From the NCBI RefSeq assembly GCF_002831665.1, contig NZ_CP025118.1, positions 2,790,001 through 2,854,000 of the forward strand: a DNA stretch of 64,000 nt, read 5' to 3'. Below the pieces are notes generated by a model, which searched no databases, was not told the origin of the DNA, and saw only the letters and a program-made list of their open reading frames with translations. This DNA comes from Lacinutrix sp. Bg11-31. Its GTDB lineage: Bacteria; Bacteroidota; Bacteroidia; Flavobacteriales; Flavobacteriaceae. The position numbers were made by a program, and so were the translations under genes. Of the stretch, positions 17,309 through 26,462 are shown piece by piece. Each line of letters starts with the position of its first letter. Position 1 is the stretch's first letter.

Positions 17309-17316
17309 CAAAGGTA
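17309..17316 (-). promoter_or_regulatory. -7 promoter box TACCTTTG (minus strand) before atpB
   Basis: The reverse complement of 17309-17316 is TACCTTTG, an exact TAnnTTTG match, about 40 bases before the atpB ATG. The 113-base gap before atpB is wide for this operon, which supports an internal promoter. No clear -33 TTG is present. Confidence 0.5.
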
Positions 17317-17381
17317 TGGTTTTTCTTTAAACTTTGTAACTATTCTTTAAAAAAAATATTTTGAATGCAACTCATTAATTC

Positions 17382-17783
17382 TTAAGCTTTAAAAAGCCCT
17401 TCTTTGTTAAGAATCTTTACAACATATACTGTTTCTAACAGCAGAAAAAGAAAGTATGGAATAAAGAATGCTAAAACATCGTTTATGGCATCTATTTCTT
17501 TGTTTTGAATTAATGGCAATAAAAACACTAATGCAGCCATCATTTTAATTAAACCACACGCCATAAAAGCAAATCCAGTTTTATCTGAGAATGTTTTGTT
17601 TACAAATAGTACAGCTATGTAAACCAACAAAGTAGCAGTAAAATGAAAGAGATATACACTCCATGTGCTATAAAACAACGAGAAGTCGTTACCTAGTTTA
17701 TTGACTATAAAATATTGAAGTGCAAATAATATTAAAGAAAAGGGAATTAATATTGTTAAGAATGCTATTAGTTTATTTTTCAT
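17382..17783 (-). CDS. Small four-helix membrane protein of the ATP synthase operon (DUF6168-like)
   Basis: 133 residues with four hydrophobic segments (about 5-27, 38-60, 72-92, 103-125). It sits between atpZ and atpB, the position held by atpI in other bacteria. An assembly or ion-uptake helper role like AtpI is plausible, but it rests on position and topology only. Its ATG lies inside the end of atpZ (11-base overlap), so the two are coupled. I believe related flavobacterial proteins are labelled DUF6168 (recalled). Confidence 0.75.
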   Translation of the reverse strand: MKNKLIAFLTILIPFSLILFALQYFIVNKLGNDFSLFYSTWSVYLFHFTATLLVYIAVLFVNKTFSDKTGFAFMACGLIKMMAALVFLLPLIQNKEIDAINDVLAFFIPYFLFLLLETVYVVKILNKEGLFKA

Positions 17784-17997
17784 TGTTCATTGAGGTCACT
17801 TGTTTAATAACTTGATACATAGAAACGAATACTCCTAATAAAGAAAATATAACTGTGTGGAGGCTATAGTTATTTGGGAATTTAGAATCAAGCCATAATC
17901 CAAAAAGAGTAAGTAAACCAATAGTAGCAATCATTTGAAAAGCTATAGTGGTAAACCTTATGTAATTGTTAAGCGGTTTTCTTGGTTTTTTGCTCAC
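17773..17997 (-). CDS. atpZ: AtpZ/AtpI family protein
   Basis: 74 residues with two membrane helices (about 16-34 and 42-63: FQMIATIGLLTLFGLWLDSK and IFSLLGVFVSMYQVIKQV). The GLWLDSKF turn is typical of AtpZ. It is an assembly factor or ion-channel helper for F1Fo. The start is GTG at 17995-17997, inside the end of the bactofilin gene (29-base overlap). Confidence 0.85.
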   Translation of the reverse strand: MSKKPRKPLNNYIRFTTIAFQMIATIGLLTLFGLWLDSKFPNNYSLHTVIFSLLGVFVSMYQVIKQVTSMNNEK

Positions 17998-18370
17998 CTT
18001 TAATATCTTTTACTGTAGATTTCATAACGCACGATACGTTAAATGTTGCTCCTGGCTCTACTGCTAACTTCTCTGTTATTACTTCACCTTCAATGTGAGC
18101 AGAAGCCTTTAAAGTTAGTGTTCCTGTAAGTTTTAATTTTCCTGTAAATTTGCCTTCAAAATGAGCGTTGCTACTCTCTAAAGAGCCATGAATCTCACCT
18201 GTTACGCCAACTACAACTTTTCCAGGCGTAATAACATCACCTTCTATTATACCATCTATTCTAATATCGCCTTCGCTTGAAAACGTACCAACTATTTTAG
18301 TGCCTTTGGCTATTAAATTTTGAATTGAAGAACTTTCGTTTTGTTTGCCTTTTTTATTATCAGAAAACAT
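17969..18370 (-). CDS. Bactofilin (polymer-forming cytoskeletal protein)
   Basis: 133 residues. A flexible charged N-terminus of about 20 residues precedes a beta-helical core (about 25-118: IVGTFSSEGDIRIDGIIEGD, then TPGKVVVGVTGEIHGSLESS) and a basic tail. The regular G-x-[IV] strand repeats are typical of bactofilins, which self-assemble into filaments and shape cells or anchor envelope machines. It lies 30 bases after sprE and overlaps atpZ. It is therefore placed between a gliding/secretion gene and the ATP synthase genes. Confidence 0.92.
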   Translation of the reverse strand: MFSDNKKGKQNESSSIQNLIAKGTKIVGTFSSEGDIRIDGIIEGDVITPGKVVVGVTGEIHGSLESSNAHFEGKFTGKLKLTGTLTLKASAHIEGEVITEKLAVEPGATFNVSCVMKSTVKDIKGEQKTKKTA

Positions 18371-18400
18371 TGCTATTAATTTTAGGGTTATGCGACGATA

Positions 18401-20956
18401 CTATTGTTTAGTAGTGTAAGCTTGTAAATTTTTATGAATTTGAAGAATTCTATAATTGTTAGTTGAAATTCCAAAAAACGGACGATCAATTTTATACTTC
18501 AATTCTGAAGGAAATAAATTTGTAAATCCTTTTGCTGTTTCTATACTTCTTAATCCATGCACAACAACAAAGGTTTGATCTTTACTATAAACATCTATAG
18601 ATGTTGTCATGTTGTTATATTTTGCATCATTTAGCGTTTTATCTAAAGTCTTTTTAAAAGCTTCTATTTCTGCTTTCGCAGCACTAGAGAATTTATAAAC
18701 CACCTTACATCTTGTTGCACTAATGTCGTCTTCAAATTTAGATTTTTCTAATCCTTTTATCGAGGTGTTTAAAATAGCCTGAGCCTGTATACCTTCTTGG
18801 GTATTTGCATAGTTTACTGCAACATCGTTAATTGCTTTTTTATAAGCTTCAAAACCATGTAACCTTCCTTTTGCAAAAGCTTTTAGCAATTCGAATTTAG
18901 GCACCATAGCATCACCTTCGAAAACGCCAATGTATTTTACACATTTTTTTATAACAGCCTCGAATTCTTGTGCTTCAAACTGCTTATAAGTGTCTTCGTA
19001 AATGCTTTCTGGGCTACTATCGTCTTTTGTTAATGCAGCTTCTGGATTACTTAATATTTTTGCGTAGCGAGAGTCTGGGTAGTTAGAGATTATTTCATTT
19101 TTAAGAATATTCATTTCCGCAGTTCTACCTAAAGTTTCATACATTTTAAGTAAATTATACTTTGCAGGAAGAATTAAACGTTCTTCTGGATTGTTATTTA
19201 ACAAGTCTGTAAACCTAGATTTTGCTAAATCGTATTCTTTAAATTTTTCCTTATATATTAACCCTAATTGATAATATGCAAAATTACGTTCTTTAGATAT
19301 GCTATCGATTGCTTTCTCTTCTGAAGGGATTTGTGCTATATAATAATCTACATCTAATAATTTATCGGCTTCTGTATTCTCTGTAGTTGAATTAGAACTC
19401 GTTACAATTTGAGCCGCTCTAGAACCGCCTGACCATCTCCAATTATCTGCGTTTTCTCTTTCTCCCCAAATACGCTGAAACTCGTTTTTACCATAAGCAA
19501 CCGTTTGGTCGTTATAGAAATAAAAACTTGATGCTGTAGCTGTTGGAAGGCCTCCTTTTGGCTTAAAGGCGCTACTTTGTGTTTGCCCAGCATTATTTTG
19601 CGCCAATCCTTTTTTCTGTTCTTCTATAGCTAAACGTTCTGCCTCTGCTTCTCTTTCTAATGTTAATTTAGCAACATAGTCTTCAAAAAATTGATGCCTT
19701 GCATTATCGTTCATTTTCACCAAACGCATAATACTATCGTTTACTTCGGCTACGCCTTCATAATAGATAACATCGTCCAAGTTTTCTCTTTTACGTTTAA
19801 TGGTTCTATAAGGCTTACTGTTTTCAACCATTTTGGTCATTGTACTATCATAATAAGCACCTGCTACTTTGTAGTTATTAACATCGAAACTCATATCGCC
19901 AAGAATCTCGTAGTTTCTTGCCATAAGAATTTTATCCTGAGAGTTTGTACGTATAGACTTGTTATAATAAGCGATTCCTAAAGAATCCTGCTTCTGGTTA
20001 ATATGATATTGTGCTACTTGATGATAAATCTGATCTAAAAAAGGTCTGTTTTCTCTGTCTTCTTCAAGCTTAGTTAAATGCTTAATAAACTCTAGCTTAT
20101 TGCCTTTCTCGTAATCGAAATTTTTAGCTTTTTCTACGTGAGCACTTACTAGGTATTTACGTGGGATTTTTCGGTGTAAATCTATTACTTTATCAAAAGC
20201 AATATTTGCACTGTCTTTATCTTGCAATGCATTGTATATCTGACCCTCTATAAAGTAGTATCTACCTTCTTCGTTACGTTTCTTTGTAGATTGTGCAGCT
20301 ATTTTAATATGCGCTAACGCACTGTCTAAAAGTTTTGTATTTATAAAAGCTTGAGATAATGTGGAAGATGCATCTGCTAAATCTTGACCTTCTAATTCTT
20401 CTTGCTTTAGAAGTGTTTTAATATTTTTAATAGCCAACTCATCATTCTCTAAGCGCATATTGGTTTTTTCTCTCCAAATTCGAGCTTGATTAATGTTACT
20501 ACTTGCTGGGTATTTATATAAAATATAGTTGAAAGCTTCTAAGGCTGGTACAAAACGCTGATCGAAGTAACGCGATTTCCCTAACAAAAGATAAGCTTCG
20601 TCTATTTGCGGATTGTGCTCTTTACCTTGAATATTCATGCCATGTTTTTGAATGGCTTTTACAGCTTTCTCTTCTGCAGTGGTAAAGTTTGCGTTTTTAG
20701 ATTGACCTGGCATTACAATTTCGTCAAGAATTTGCATACGCTCTACTGGTAAAATGTCCCAATAGTTGTCTTTATAAGCTTCGTTTAATGTTTCACGACC
20801 TTTTTCTAAGGCAATAAAACCATTATATAATGTGTTATATTCTGTAGTTACAGCATGGTAATTTCTACTAATAAAACTATCGTTTTTACGCGAGCAACTT
20901 GTTATTATTAAGGCAGAAACTGCTATAAGTAGTATGTGTTTTTTTACTGTTTTCAA
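18401..20956 (-). CDS. sprE: Gliding motility / type IX secretion lipoprotein SprE (PorW)
   Basis: 851 residues. A lipoprotein signal ends at Cys21 (AVSALIITSC), and the mature start RKNDSFISRNYHAVTTEYNT is characteristic of SprE/PorW. Several TPR-like regions follow (for example LLLGKSRYFDQRFVPALEAF), then a central low-complexity part and a C-terminal domain. SprE is a periplasmic component needed for type IX secretion and gliding in F. johnsoniae. The start is TTG at 20954-20956: an in-frame stop at 20987-20989 precedes it with no ATG between, and the next Met is far inside. It heads the bactofilin/ATP synthase gene run. Confidence 0.9.
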   Translation of the reverse strand: MKTVKKHILLIAVSALIITSCSRKNDSFISRNYHAVTTEYNTLYNGFIALEKGRETLNEAYKDNYWDILPVERMQILDEIVMPGQSKNANFTTAEEKAVKAIQKHGMNIQGKEHNPQIDEAYLLLGKSRYFDQRFVPALEAFNYILYKYPASSNINQARIWREKTNMRLENDELAIKNIKTLLKQEELEGQDLADASSTLSQAFINTKLLDSALAHIKIAAQSTKKRNEEGRYYFIEGQIYNALQDKDSANIAFDKVIDLHRKIPRKYLVSAHVEKAKNFDYEKGNKLEFIKHLTKLEEDRENRPFLDQIYHQVAQYHINQKQDSLGIAYYNKSIRTNSQDKILMARNYEILGDMSFDVNNYKVAGAYYDSTMTKMVENSKPYRTIKRKRENLDDVIYYEGVAEVNDSIMRLVKMNDNARHQFFEDYVAKLTLEREAEAERLAIEEQKKGLAQNNAGQTQSSAFKPKGGLPTATASSFYFYNDQTVAYGKNEFQRIWGERENADNWRWSGGSRAAQIVTSSNSTTENTEADKLLDVDYYIAQIPSEEKAIDSISKERNFAYYQLGLIYKEKFKEYDLAKSRFTDLLNNNPEERLILPAKYNLLKMYETLGRTAEMNILKNEIISNYPDSRYAKILSNPEAALTKDDSSPESIYEDTYKQFEAQEFEAVIKKCVKYIGVFEGDAMVPKFELLKAFAKGRLHGFEAYKKAINDVAVNYANTQEGIQAQAILNTSIKGLEKSKFEDDISATRCKVVYKFSSAAKAEIEAFKKTLDKTLNDAKYNNMTTSIDVYSKDQTFVVVHGLRSIETAKGFTNLFPSELKYKIDRPFFGISTNNYRILQIHKNLQAYTTKQ

Positions 20957-21083
20957 CGGTGTTGTATTTAGTCTAATTAGATAACTTTAAACTTATACGA
21001 ATATTGTTAGCTATTAGATAAGCACGTAAAAATAAGCATCTTTTTTGAATTTACTAAATATTAGCAATAATCCAACAAGAAAA

Positions 21084-21791
21084 TTAAACCTCAGCCACTC
21101 CCGAAAAATGTGCTTCTAACTCCTTTAAGGTTGCTTCACTTGTTTCCAAATCTTTTATTACTTCGCCTTTTTCTAAAACTACAATACGTTCGCAAACATC
21201 TGTAACATGCATTAAATCATGACTTGACACCAAAACAGTAACACCTTTAGTTTGTGCTAAATCTTTAATAATCCCTTTTAATCTAATTTGTGTTGTTGGA
21301 TCTAAGTTTGCAAAAGGTTCGTCTAAAATTATTACTTCTGGATTGCCAATAAGTGCAGCAACAATACCTGCTTTCTTTTGGTTTCCTTTACTTAAATCTC
21401 TTAGATATTTATTCTTGTTTAAAATTTCGTCGTGAAAAAAGTCTTCAAATTGAGCTAAAAGCGCATCAACATCTTCTTTGTTTTGTCCTCTAAGCTCGCC
21501 AATAAAATAGAAATACTCTTCGGCTGTTAGGTATCCAATTAAAAAGCTTTCATCTATAAAAGCTGACGTAAATGGTTTCCAATCTTCACTCTCATTAACC
21601 AAAACACCGTTGCTTTTTATGGATCCAGTTGTAGGTTCAATTAGGTCTAATAGCAAACTAAAATAAGTTGTTTTTCCTGCACCATTATTTCCTACTAAAC
21701 CAAAGCTTTGCCCTTTTGGAATCTCAAGATTTTCTATCTTTAAAACGGTTACTTCGTTGTATGCTTTTGTAAGGTTCGATGTTGTTATCAT
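21084..21791 (-). CDS. ABC transporter ATP-binding protein
   Basis: 235 residues with a complete nucleotide-binding domain: Walker A LVGNNGAGKTTYF (about 33-45), signature LRDLSKGNQKKAGI, Walker B VIILDEPFANLDP and H-loop SSHDL. It powers the membrane protein encoded just upstream (24-base gap). The substrate is unknown. GNQKK in the signature is typical of small two-gene export systems with DUF5687 partners in Flavobacteriia. Confidence 0.92.
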   Translation of the reverse strand: MITTSNLTKAYNEVTVLKIENLEIPKGQSFGLVGNNGAGKTTYFSLLLDLIEPTTGSIKSNGVLVNESEDWKPFTSAFIDESFLIGYLTAEEYFYFIGELRGQNKEDVDALLAQFEDFFHDEILNKNKYLRDLSKGNQKKAGIVAALIGNPEVIILDEPFANLDPTTQIRLKGIIKDLAQTKGVTVLVSSHDLMHVTDVCERIVVLEKGEVIKDLETSEATLKELEAHFSGVAEV

Positions 21792-21815
21792 AATTGTAAT
21801 ACGTTTAACTGTTGG

Positions 21816-23288
21816 TTATTTTTTTTCTGAAAAAGCTGCTATGGTTTTATATTTTCCTTTTTTATAGACATTTACAATAAAATTGAAAATATACTTTCTA
21901 AATACAATGCCTAAAACACCACTTAAAGCAATTGAAATAAGTCCTGCGTTGAAACCAATAAGCTTGTATGGAATGTAAAACAAAATCATTGGTAAAAATA
22001 TTTTTGGTAAACTAATTAATAACTGAACAGGATTAAACCCATTTGTATTACTAAACGCTTTAGCTTTAACATTAAGTTCTATTGGCACTCTGTTAAGTGC
22101 GCCTCCAAATAACGTTATAAATGAGTTTAGACCAACATTAAATACTGCTCCTGCAGCAATCATGGCATAAATATCCCATCCAAAATAAATGTAAGGCGTT
22201 GCTAATATAAAAGAGATAATTACAGCAAAAACCATGAGGTACCATTTAGATTCTAAATACTGTTTGTATGGTATATTTTGGCTCATTAGCATTTTATAAT
22301 ACTCACTATCCCAAGATGGTACTAATTGCCCAAATGATATTAAAAACCCACCAGTTATAAACATAGCTGCAAAAGCCAAAAGAGCAGGCATTTCTTTATA
22401 GGTTTCTTGTGTAAAGAAAAACAAACCGTAGAATAAGAACATAAACGACATCATCATGACTTGTTTTGGTCTCACATTTCTCCAAATTAATTTAACATCG
22501 TTTTTAATAAAAGGTGCAACGCTTCCAAAACGATTCATCCAAGACAAATCTGTTGCATTTACTTCTTTTACTTTTTTAGAAACAGCATCGTCTAAATAAA
22601 ATCCTTTTTTTATAAAACTAAATGTTGCTTTATATAATAAAACTAAAATCCCTATTGGTAAAAGTGCAATGTATGGATTGTTGTATAAAAAATTAAAAGC
22701 ACTACCTATTGGCTCGGAAACCTTGAAAATATTGTAATATTCTAAACCAACAAACACTACTAAAACGGTTAGAATACTATAAAACACAACATTATTTTTA
22801 TTCACTAAAAAATTAGTAAAATTTAAACATAGTGTAATAGCAACAACCGAAACAAACCAACCTAAAACATTTAGCACAGGATAACCATGAAATAACAAAA
22901 CAATACTAAATGGAATAAAGATAAAGAGTGGTAAAATATTAAAGAATGAAAGACTAGTTTTACCAAGTAAGTAATGAATAACGGTACTCCTTTTTATAGG
23001 AATTACCATTAATGGTTTTACATTCATTACTGGTAATTGCTGCATAAAGTAACGAAAGAGCAAATCGAACAGGAACCAAAATATAAGAAACTTGTTAACG
23101 GTTTCTATTGGATCTACATCTGGTATTGCTTTTTTAGCAATAAAGAAGACACCTACACCAAAAAATAAGGCCATACCTCCAAAATAAAGTACTACAAATG
23201 CCATTAAAATTTTAATAGCAAGACCTTTTTGAAAATATGAAGCACGACGAAACTGCTTCCATTCTAGGCTCATGAATTTTTTAAACAT
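21816..23288 (-). CDS. DUF5687-type ABC transporter membrane protein
   Basis: 490 residues with about 12 hydrophobic segments. The N-terminus KFMSLEWKQFRRASYFQKGL is typical of DUF5687, a Bacteroidota ABC-2-like permease family. It should pair with the ATPase encoded 24 bases downstream. The substrate and direction are not known; export is more likely from the family type. It diverges from the PaaE-like reductase gene. Confidence 0.83.
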   Translation of the reverse strand: MFKKFMSLEWKQFRRASYFQKGLAIKILMAFVVLYFGGMALFFGVGVFFIAKKAIPDVDPIETVNKFLIFWFLFDLLFRYFMQQLPVMNVKPLMVIPIKRSTVIHYLLGKTSLSFFNILPLFIFIPFSIVLLFHGYPVLNVLGWFVSVVAITLCLNFTNFLVNKNNVVFYSILTVLVVFVGLEYYNIFKVSEPIGSAFNFLYNNPYIALLPIGILVLLYKATFSFIKKGFYLDDAVSKKVKEVNATDLSWMNRFGSVAPFIKNDVKLIWRNVRPKQVMMMSFMFLFYGLFFFTQETYKEMPALLAFAAMFITGGFLISFGQLVPSWDSEYYKMLMSQNIPYKQYLESKWYLMVFAVIISFILATPYIYFGWDIYAMIAAGAVFNVGLNSFITLFGGALNRVPIELNVKAKAFSNTNGFNPVQLLISLPKIFLPMILFYIPYKLIGFNAGLISIALSGVLGIVFRKYIFNFIVNVYKKGKYKTIAAFSEKK

Positions 23289-23389
23289 AGTTTGTGGTTT
23301 GGTTTAATAGTTAGTAATATTAATACAGTTTTTGTTACAATCAAAATGAAATTAATTTCTTGTTCACTATTTTTACAAAAAATAAACAG

Positions 23390-24445
23390 ATGTCACATTT
23401 TCATAAACTATCAATAAAAAACATAACACGTCAAACAGATCAATGTGTGACGTTAAGTTTTAATATTCCAGAAGATTTAAAACAGAAGTTTAGCTTTACT
23501 GCTGGGCAATATATTACACTAAAATCTACAATAGACGGAAAAGAAATACGTAGAGACTATTCTTTATGTTCATCCCCAAAAAGTGGAGACATTACTGTAG
23601 CTGTTAAAGAAGTTGAAAATGGAACGTTCTCAAAATACGCAAATAATACTTTAAAAGAAGGAGATGTTTTAGAGGTTGCAACACCTCAAGGTCGCTTTAC
23701 CTTTACTCCAGATAACTCTAAAACCAGAACTATAGCTGCATTTGCTGCAGGTAGTGGTATTACTCCTGTATTAAGTATTGCAAAAGCGGTTTTAGAAGAA
23801 GAACCAAACAGCACATTTGTGTTGGTTTATGGTAATAAAACAACCAAAGACACTATCTTTTTTGATGAAATACTAAAACTTCATCTCGAGTATAAAGAAC
23901 GTTTCGATATTAAATTTGTGTTTAGTCAGTCTCAAGAACCAGATGCATTATTTGGTAGAATTGAAAAAAGCACAGTTAATCTTATTGTAAAAAACAAATA
24001 CAAGCATACTACAATTGATTCCTTTTACCTTTGTGGACCAGAAGCCATGATCCATACTGTAAAAGATGTATTAACAGAAAACAATGTCGCTAAAGACAAA
24101 GTATTATTCGAGCTTTTTAAAGTGGCGAAAACTGAACAAGCAATAGAAAATGCTGTAAATACAGGAGAAACCGAAATAAAAGTAATTGTAGACGATGAAG
24201 AAGCAACCTTTGTAATGTCTCAATCTCAAACCATTTTAGAAGCAGCTTTAGATAAAGATTTAGATGCACCTTACTCTTGCCAAGGTGGTATTTGCAGTAG
24301 TTGTATTGCAAGGGTTACAGAAGGTCAAGCAACCATGAGGCAAAACAATATATTAACAGACAACGAAGTGGCTGAAGGTTTAATTTTAACTTGCCAAGCA
24401 CAACCTACAAGCTCTAAAATTGTTGTGGATTATGATGATGTTTAA
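23390..24445 (+). CDS. PaaE-like oxidoreductase (FAD/NAD(P)H plus plant-type 2Fe-2S)
   Basis: 351 residues from the ATG at 23390. A longer reading from 23360 adds ten residues that do not look like the family start. FAD-binding motif RRDYSLCSSP (about 60-69), NAD-binding GSGITPVLSI (about 120-129) and a C-terminal ferredoxin domain with cluster cysteines in CQGGICSSC and LTCQA are present in that order. This is the layout of phenylacetyl-CoA epoxidase reductase PaaE and related electron-transfer reductases. No paa catabolic genes adjoin it, so it probably serves another oxygenase or desaturase. Partner unknown. Confidence 0.88.
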   Translation: MSHFHKLSIKNITRQTDQCVTLSFNIPEDLKQKFSFTAGQYITLKSTIDGKEIRRDYSLCSSPKSGDITVAVKEVENGTFSKYANNTLKEGDVLEVATPQGRFTFTPDNSKTRTIAAFAAGSGITPVLSIAKAVLEEEPNSTFVLVYGNKTTKDTIFFDEILKLHLEYKERFDIKFVFSQSQEPDALFGRIEKSTVNLIVKNKYKHTTIDSFYLCGPEAMIHTVKDVLTENNVAKDKVLFELFKVAKTEQAIENAVNTGETEIKVIVDDEEATFVMSQSQTILEAALDKDLDAPYSCQGGICSSCIARVTEGQATMRQNNILTDNEVAEGLILTCQAQPTSSKIVVDYDDV

Positions 24446-24509
24446 ATAGAAACAACTAAACAAAATACGTTTTATCGAATATTTCATCCTTTCGTCGAAT
24501 TGTTTAATA

Positions 24510-24523
24510 TTTCTACTTTTTTG
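24510..24523 (+). promoter_or_regulatory. Near-consensus -7 promoter box (TACTTTTTTG)
   Basis: TA at 24514-24515 and TTTG at 24520-24523 fit the Bacteroidota -7 box, with two extra T residues between. It faces a roughly 130-base non-coding stretch that ends in a strong terminator. Confidence 0.4.
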
Positions 24524-24529
24524 CCGCAA

Positions 24530-24660
24530 TTAAAACGATTAACTGCATAGATTTGCTAACAGGTTGTAACGCTAAAAATTTGTTAGTTTAAGGGATAAAA
24601 CAGTAGGTATTTTAAAACGTTATAAAACCGATAGGCCTCACTTTTTAAGTGAGGCTTTTT
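24530..24660 (+). ncRNA. Candidate small RNA
   Basis: The stretch has a promoter-like box just upstream, no ATG-started reading frame, and ends at a strong GC-rich terminator (24635-24655 plus T-run). An internal stem can form between CTAACA (about 24557) and TGTTAG (about 24581). The 215-base gap is larger than most in this window. Against it, the terminator could simply serve the two convergent genes. No known Rfam family was recognised. Confidence 0.35.
24635..24660. terminator. Bidirectional Rho-independent terminator
   Basis: GCCTCACTT (24635-24643) pairs with AAGTGAGGC (24647-24655), and T residues follow on the plus strand. It lies between the PaaE-like gene (plus) and the GT9 gene (minus), whose stop codon follows immediately. 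Confidence 0.88.
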
Positions 24661-25677
24661 TTATATAATAGATTCTATCTTATTTATTATAGTCTCTGGA
24701 GCAATTGTTCTTGCAGCTTCCTTATAATTTTCTGGAAATTTATTACCATAAATAGAGGTTGGTATTAATGGAAACTGACTCCTATTCGCTAGTAAACTGT
24801 GACTTTCTGGTTGGTTAAATGGAGCGAATCCTGCAAAAGGATGCGTAACATTCCAAATAGTAATTACTTTTTTACCTAGCATTGCTGCAATATGTGCATT
24901 TCCAGAATCCATAGATAACATAACATCAAGGTTTGAAATAACATTTAATTCTTGGTTTAAAGATAGCTTTCCTGCTAGATTTATAACATTCTCATATTTG
25001 CTTTGGAAAATATTTAACGTTTTAATCTCTTTTTCTCCACCACCAAATAATACAATTTTTTGGGTTTTAGATAATTGAGCAATAACGCGTTCTAATAAAT
25101 CTAATGGATACATTTTAGATTGGTACTGTGCAAAAGGAGCAATGCCAATCCAGTTTTTATTGTCTTTCCCTAGGCTTTCTTGTGTACTTTGATCTAGCTT
25201 TGCTTGTTCAGGGAAGCTTGGATTAGAAAGGTTGACACTATAACCTAAGCTTCTAAAAACATCGGCATAACGCTCTTGTGTTGTTTTAAGTTGCTCGAAA
25301 TTTCGTCCTTCAACTAAAGCCTTCTTTTCGTCTCTTCCTTTATCGATTTGCTTGAATGTTTTTCCGAAGAAAAAAAACTTCAAAATCTTTGTTCTTAATA
25401 CATTGTGCAAATCTGCAACTTGATCAATACCTAAACTTTTTAACTCTTTTGAGAGTTTATAGAGTCCAAAAAAACCTTTATGCTTTCCATTTAAATCTGG
25501 AGAAAAGACTGTAACATTTTCTAAATCTCTAAAAAATGGTTTAAAAAATTCTCGTGTTAATACAGTAAGCTTAATATTTGGGTGTTCTTGCGTAAAAGCA
25601 CGCAAAACAGGAACAGACATAGCAACGTCTCCCATTGCAGAGAGTCTAATTACTAAAATATGTTTTGGTTTTGACAT
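24661..25677 (-). CDS. Glycosyltransferase family 9 (heptosyltransferase-like)
   Basis: 338 residues. The N-terminus HILVIRLSAMGDVAMSVPVL is the family hallmark, and the C-terminal sugar-nucleotide site MSMDSGNAHIAAMLGKKVIT is intact. GT9 enzymes add heptose or similar sugars to the lipopolysaccharide inner core at the cytoplasmic face. It follows the DUF4254 gene on the same strand after a terminator, a pairing often seen in Bacteroidota (recalled). The exact sugar is not known. Confidence 0.9.
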   Translation of the reverse strand: MSKPKHILVIRLSAMGDVAMSVPVLRAFTQEHPNIKLTVLTREFFKPFFRDLENVTVFSPDLNGKHKGFFGLYKLSKELKSLGIDQVADLHNVLRTKILKFFFFGKTFKQIDKGRDEKKALVEGRNFEQLKTTQERYADVFRSLGYSVNLSNPSFPEQAKLDQSTQESLGKDNKNWIGIAPFAQYQSKMYPLDLLERVIAQLSKTQKIVLFGGGEKEIKTLNIFQSKYENVINLAGKLSLNQELNVISNLDVMLSMDSGNAHIAAMLGKKVITIWNVTHPFAGFAPFNQPESHSLLANRSQFPLIPTSIYGNKFPENYKEAARTIAPETIINKIESII

Positions 25678-25720
25678 CGCTTTTCTGTGTTTGGTTAAAA
25701 CTTTTTGTTGTTTAAATTAA

Positions 25721-25758
25721 AATACTCCTTTCTTTAAACTAAAGGAAAGGAGTATTTT
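25721..25758 (-). terminator. Rho-independent terminator after the DUF4254 gene
   Basis: AAAATACTCCTTTC and GAAAGGAGTATTTT form a 14-bp stem around a 10-base loop. It lies 24 bases beyond the DUF4254 stop and before the GT9 gene. Confidence 0.87.
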
Positions 25759-25782
25759 ATAAAATTAATGAGAGCAAAAAAA

Positions 25783-26388
25783 TTACTTTAATCCTCTTAG
25801 TACAGGATTAAGCTCATCATCATTATACATTTTCATTTGCTTATACACTTTCATGTATTTATCGCCTTTACTAATGTCTTTTAATAACGTATCTATTGCA
25901 GTAGATAAATCTACGCGTTGCTCTAACAAAATATCAAACTTTGTTTGGCATGCAGCTCTATGTGCATCAGTAGCATCTACTCTTGTAGCCTCTTCCTCCA
26001 TGTGGTAAACTTTAAGTGCTAGAATAGAAAGCCTATCGACTCCCCAAGCTGGACTCTCAGTATTTATAGTTGCGCCTTCTTTAGAAGAAACATCACTGTA
26101 TTTTTCTAAAAAATAACTATCAATATACTCTACCATATCTGTTCTGTCTTGGTTAGAAGCATCTATTTTACGCTTCAATGTTAAGGCAGCAACTGGATCT
26201 ATTTGTGGATCACGAATAATATCTTCGTAATGCCACTGCACAGTATCTATCCAACATTTTCTGTATAATAAATGTTCTAACAAATCTGATTTCTCATACT
26301 TATTAGAAAAAGGTTGGTCTACAGTATTAATCTTGTGGTATGTTGCTATTACATCTTGAAAAATAGCATTCGCTTTAGTTGAAAACAT
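25783..26388 (-). CDS. DUF4254 protein
   Basis: 201 residues, all helical and without a signal peptide. Stretches such as NKYEKSDLLEHLLYRKCWID, TVQWHYEDIIRDP and ESPAWGVDRLSILALKVYHM match the DUF4254 family of Bacteroidota. Its function is unknown. It is probably cytoplasmic. It lies upstream of the GT9 gene and diverges from upp, with 74 bases between the starts. The link to GT9 suggests a role in envelope glycan assembly, but only by association. Confidence 0.83.
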   Translation of the reverse strand: MFSTKANAIFQDVIATYHKINTVDQPFSNKYEKSDLLEHLLYRKCWIDTVQWHYEDIIRDPQIDPVAALTLKRKIDASNQDRTDMVEYIDSYFLEKYSDVSSKEGATINTESPAWGVDRLSILALKVYHMEEEATRVDATDAHRAACQTKFDILLEQRVDLSTAIDTLLKDISKGDKYMKVYKQMKMYNDDELNPVLRGLK

Positions 26389-26462
26389 ATTGATTTATTT
26401 TTATAACTGTAAAATTACGGATAAATATTTAACTTTACCATTCAATACTTAGATTCACAACA

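Noticed and set aside
23360..23389. Upstream start of the PaaE-like gene
   Set aside because: The extra ten residues (MFTIFTKNKQ) are not like the family start. SHFHKLSIKNITRQT from 23390 is.
24117..24311. Leucine-rich minus-strand reading frame inside the PaaE-like gene
   Set aside because: It is a shadow of the coding frame, with no promoter and an unnatural composition. Similar antisense frames elsewhere were dropped for the same reason.
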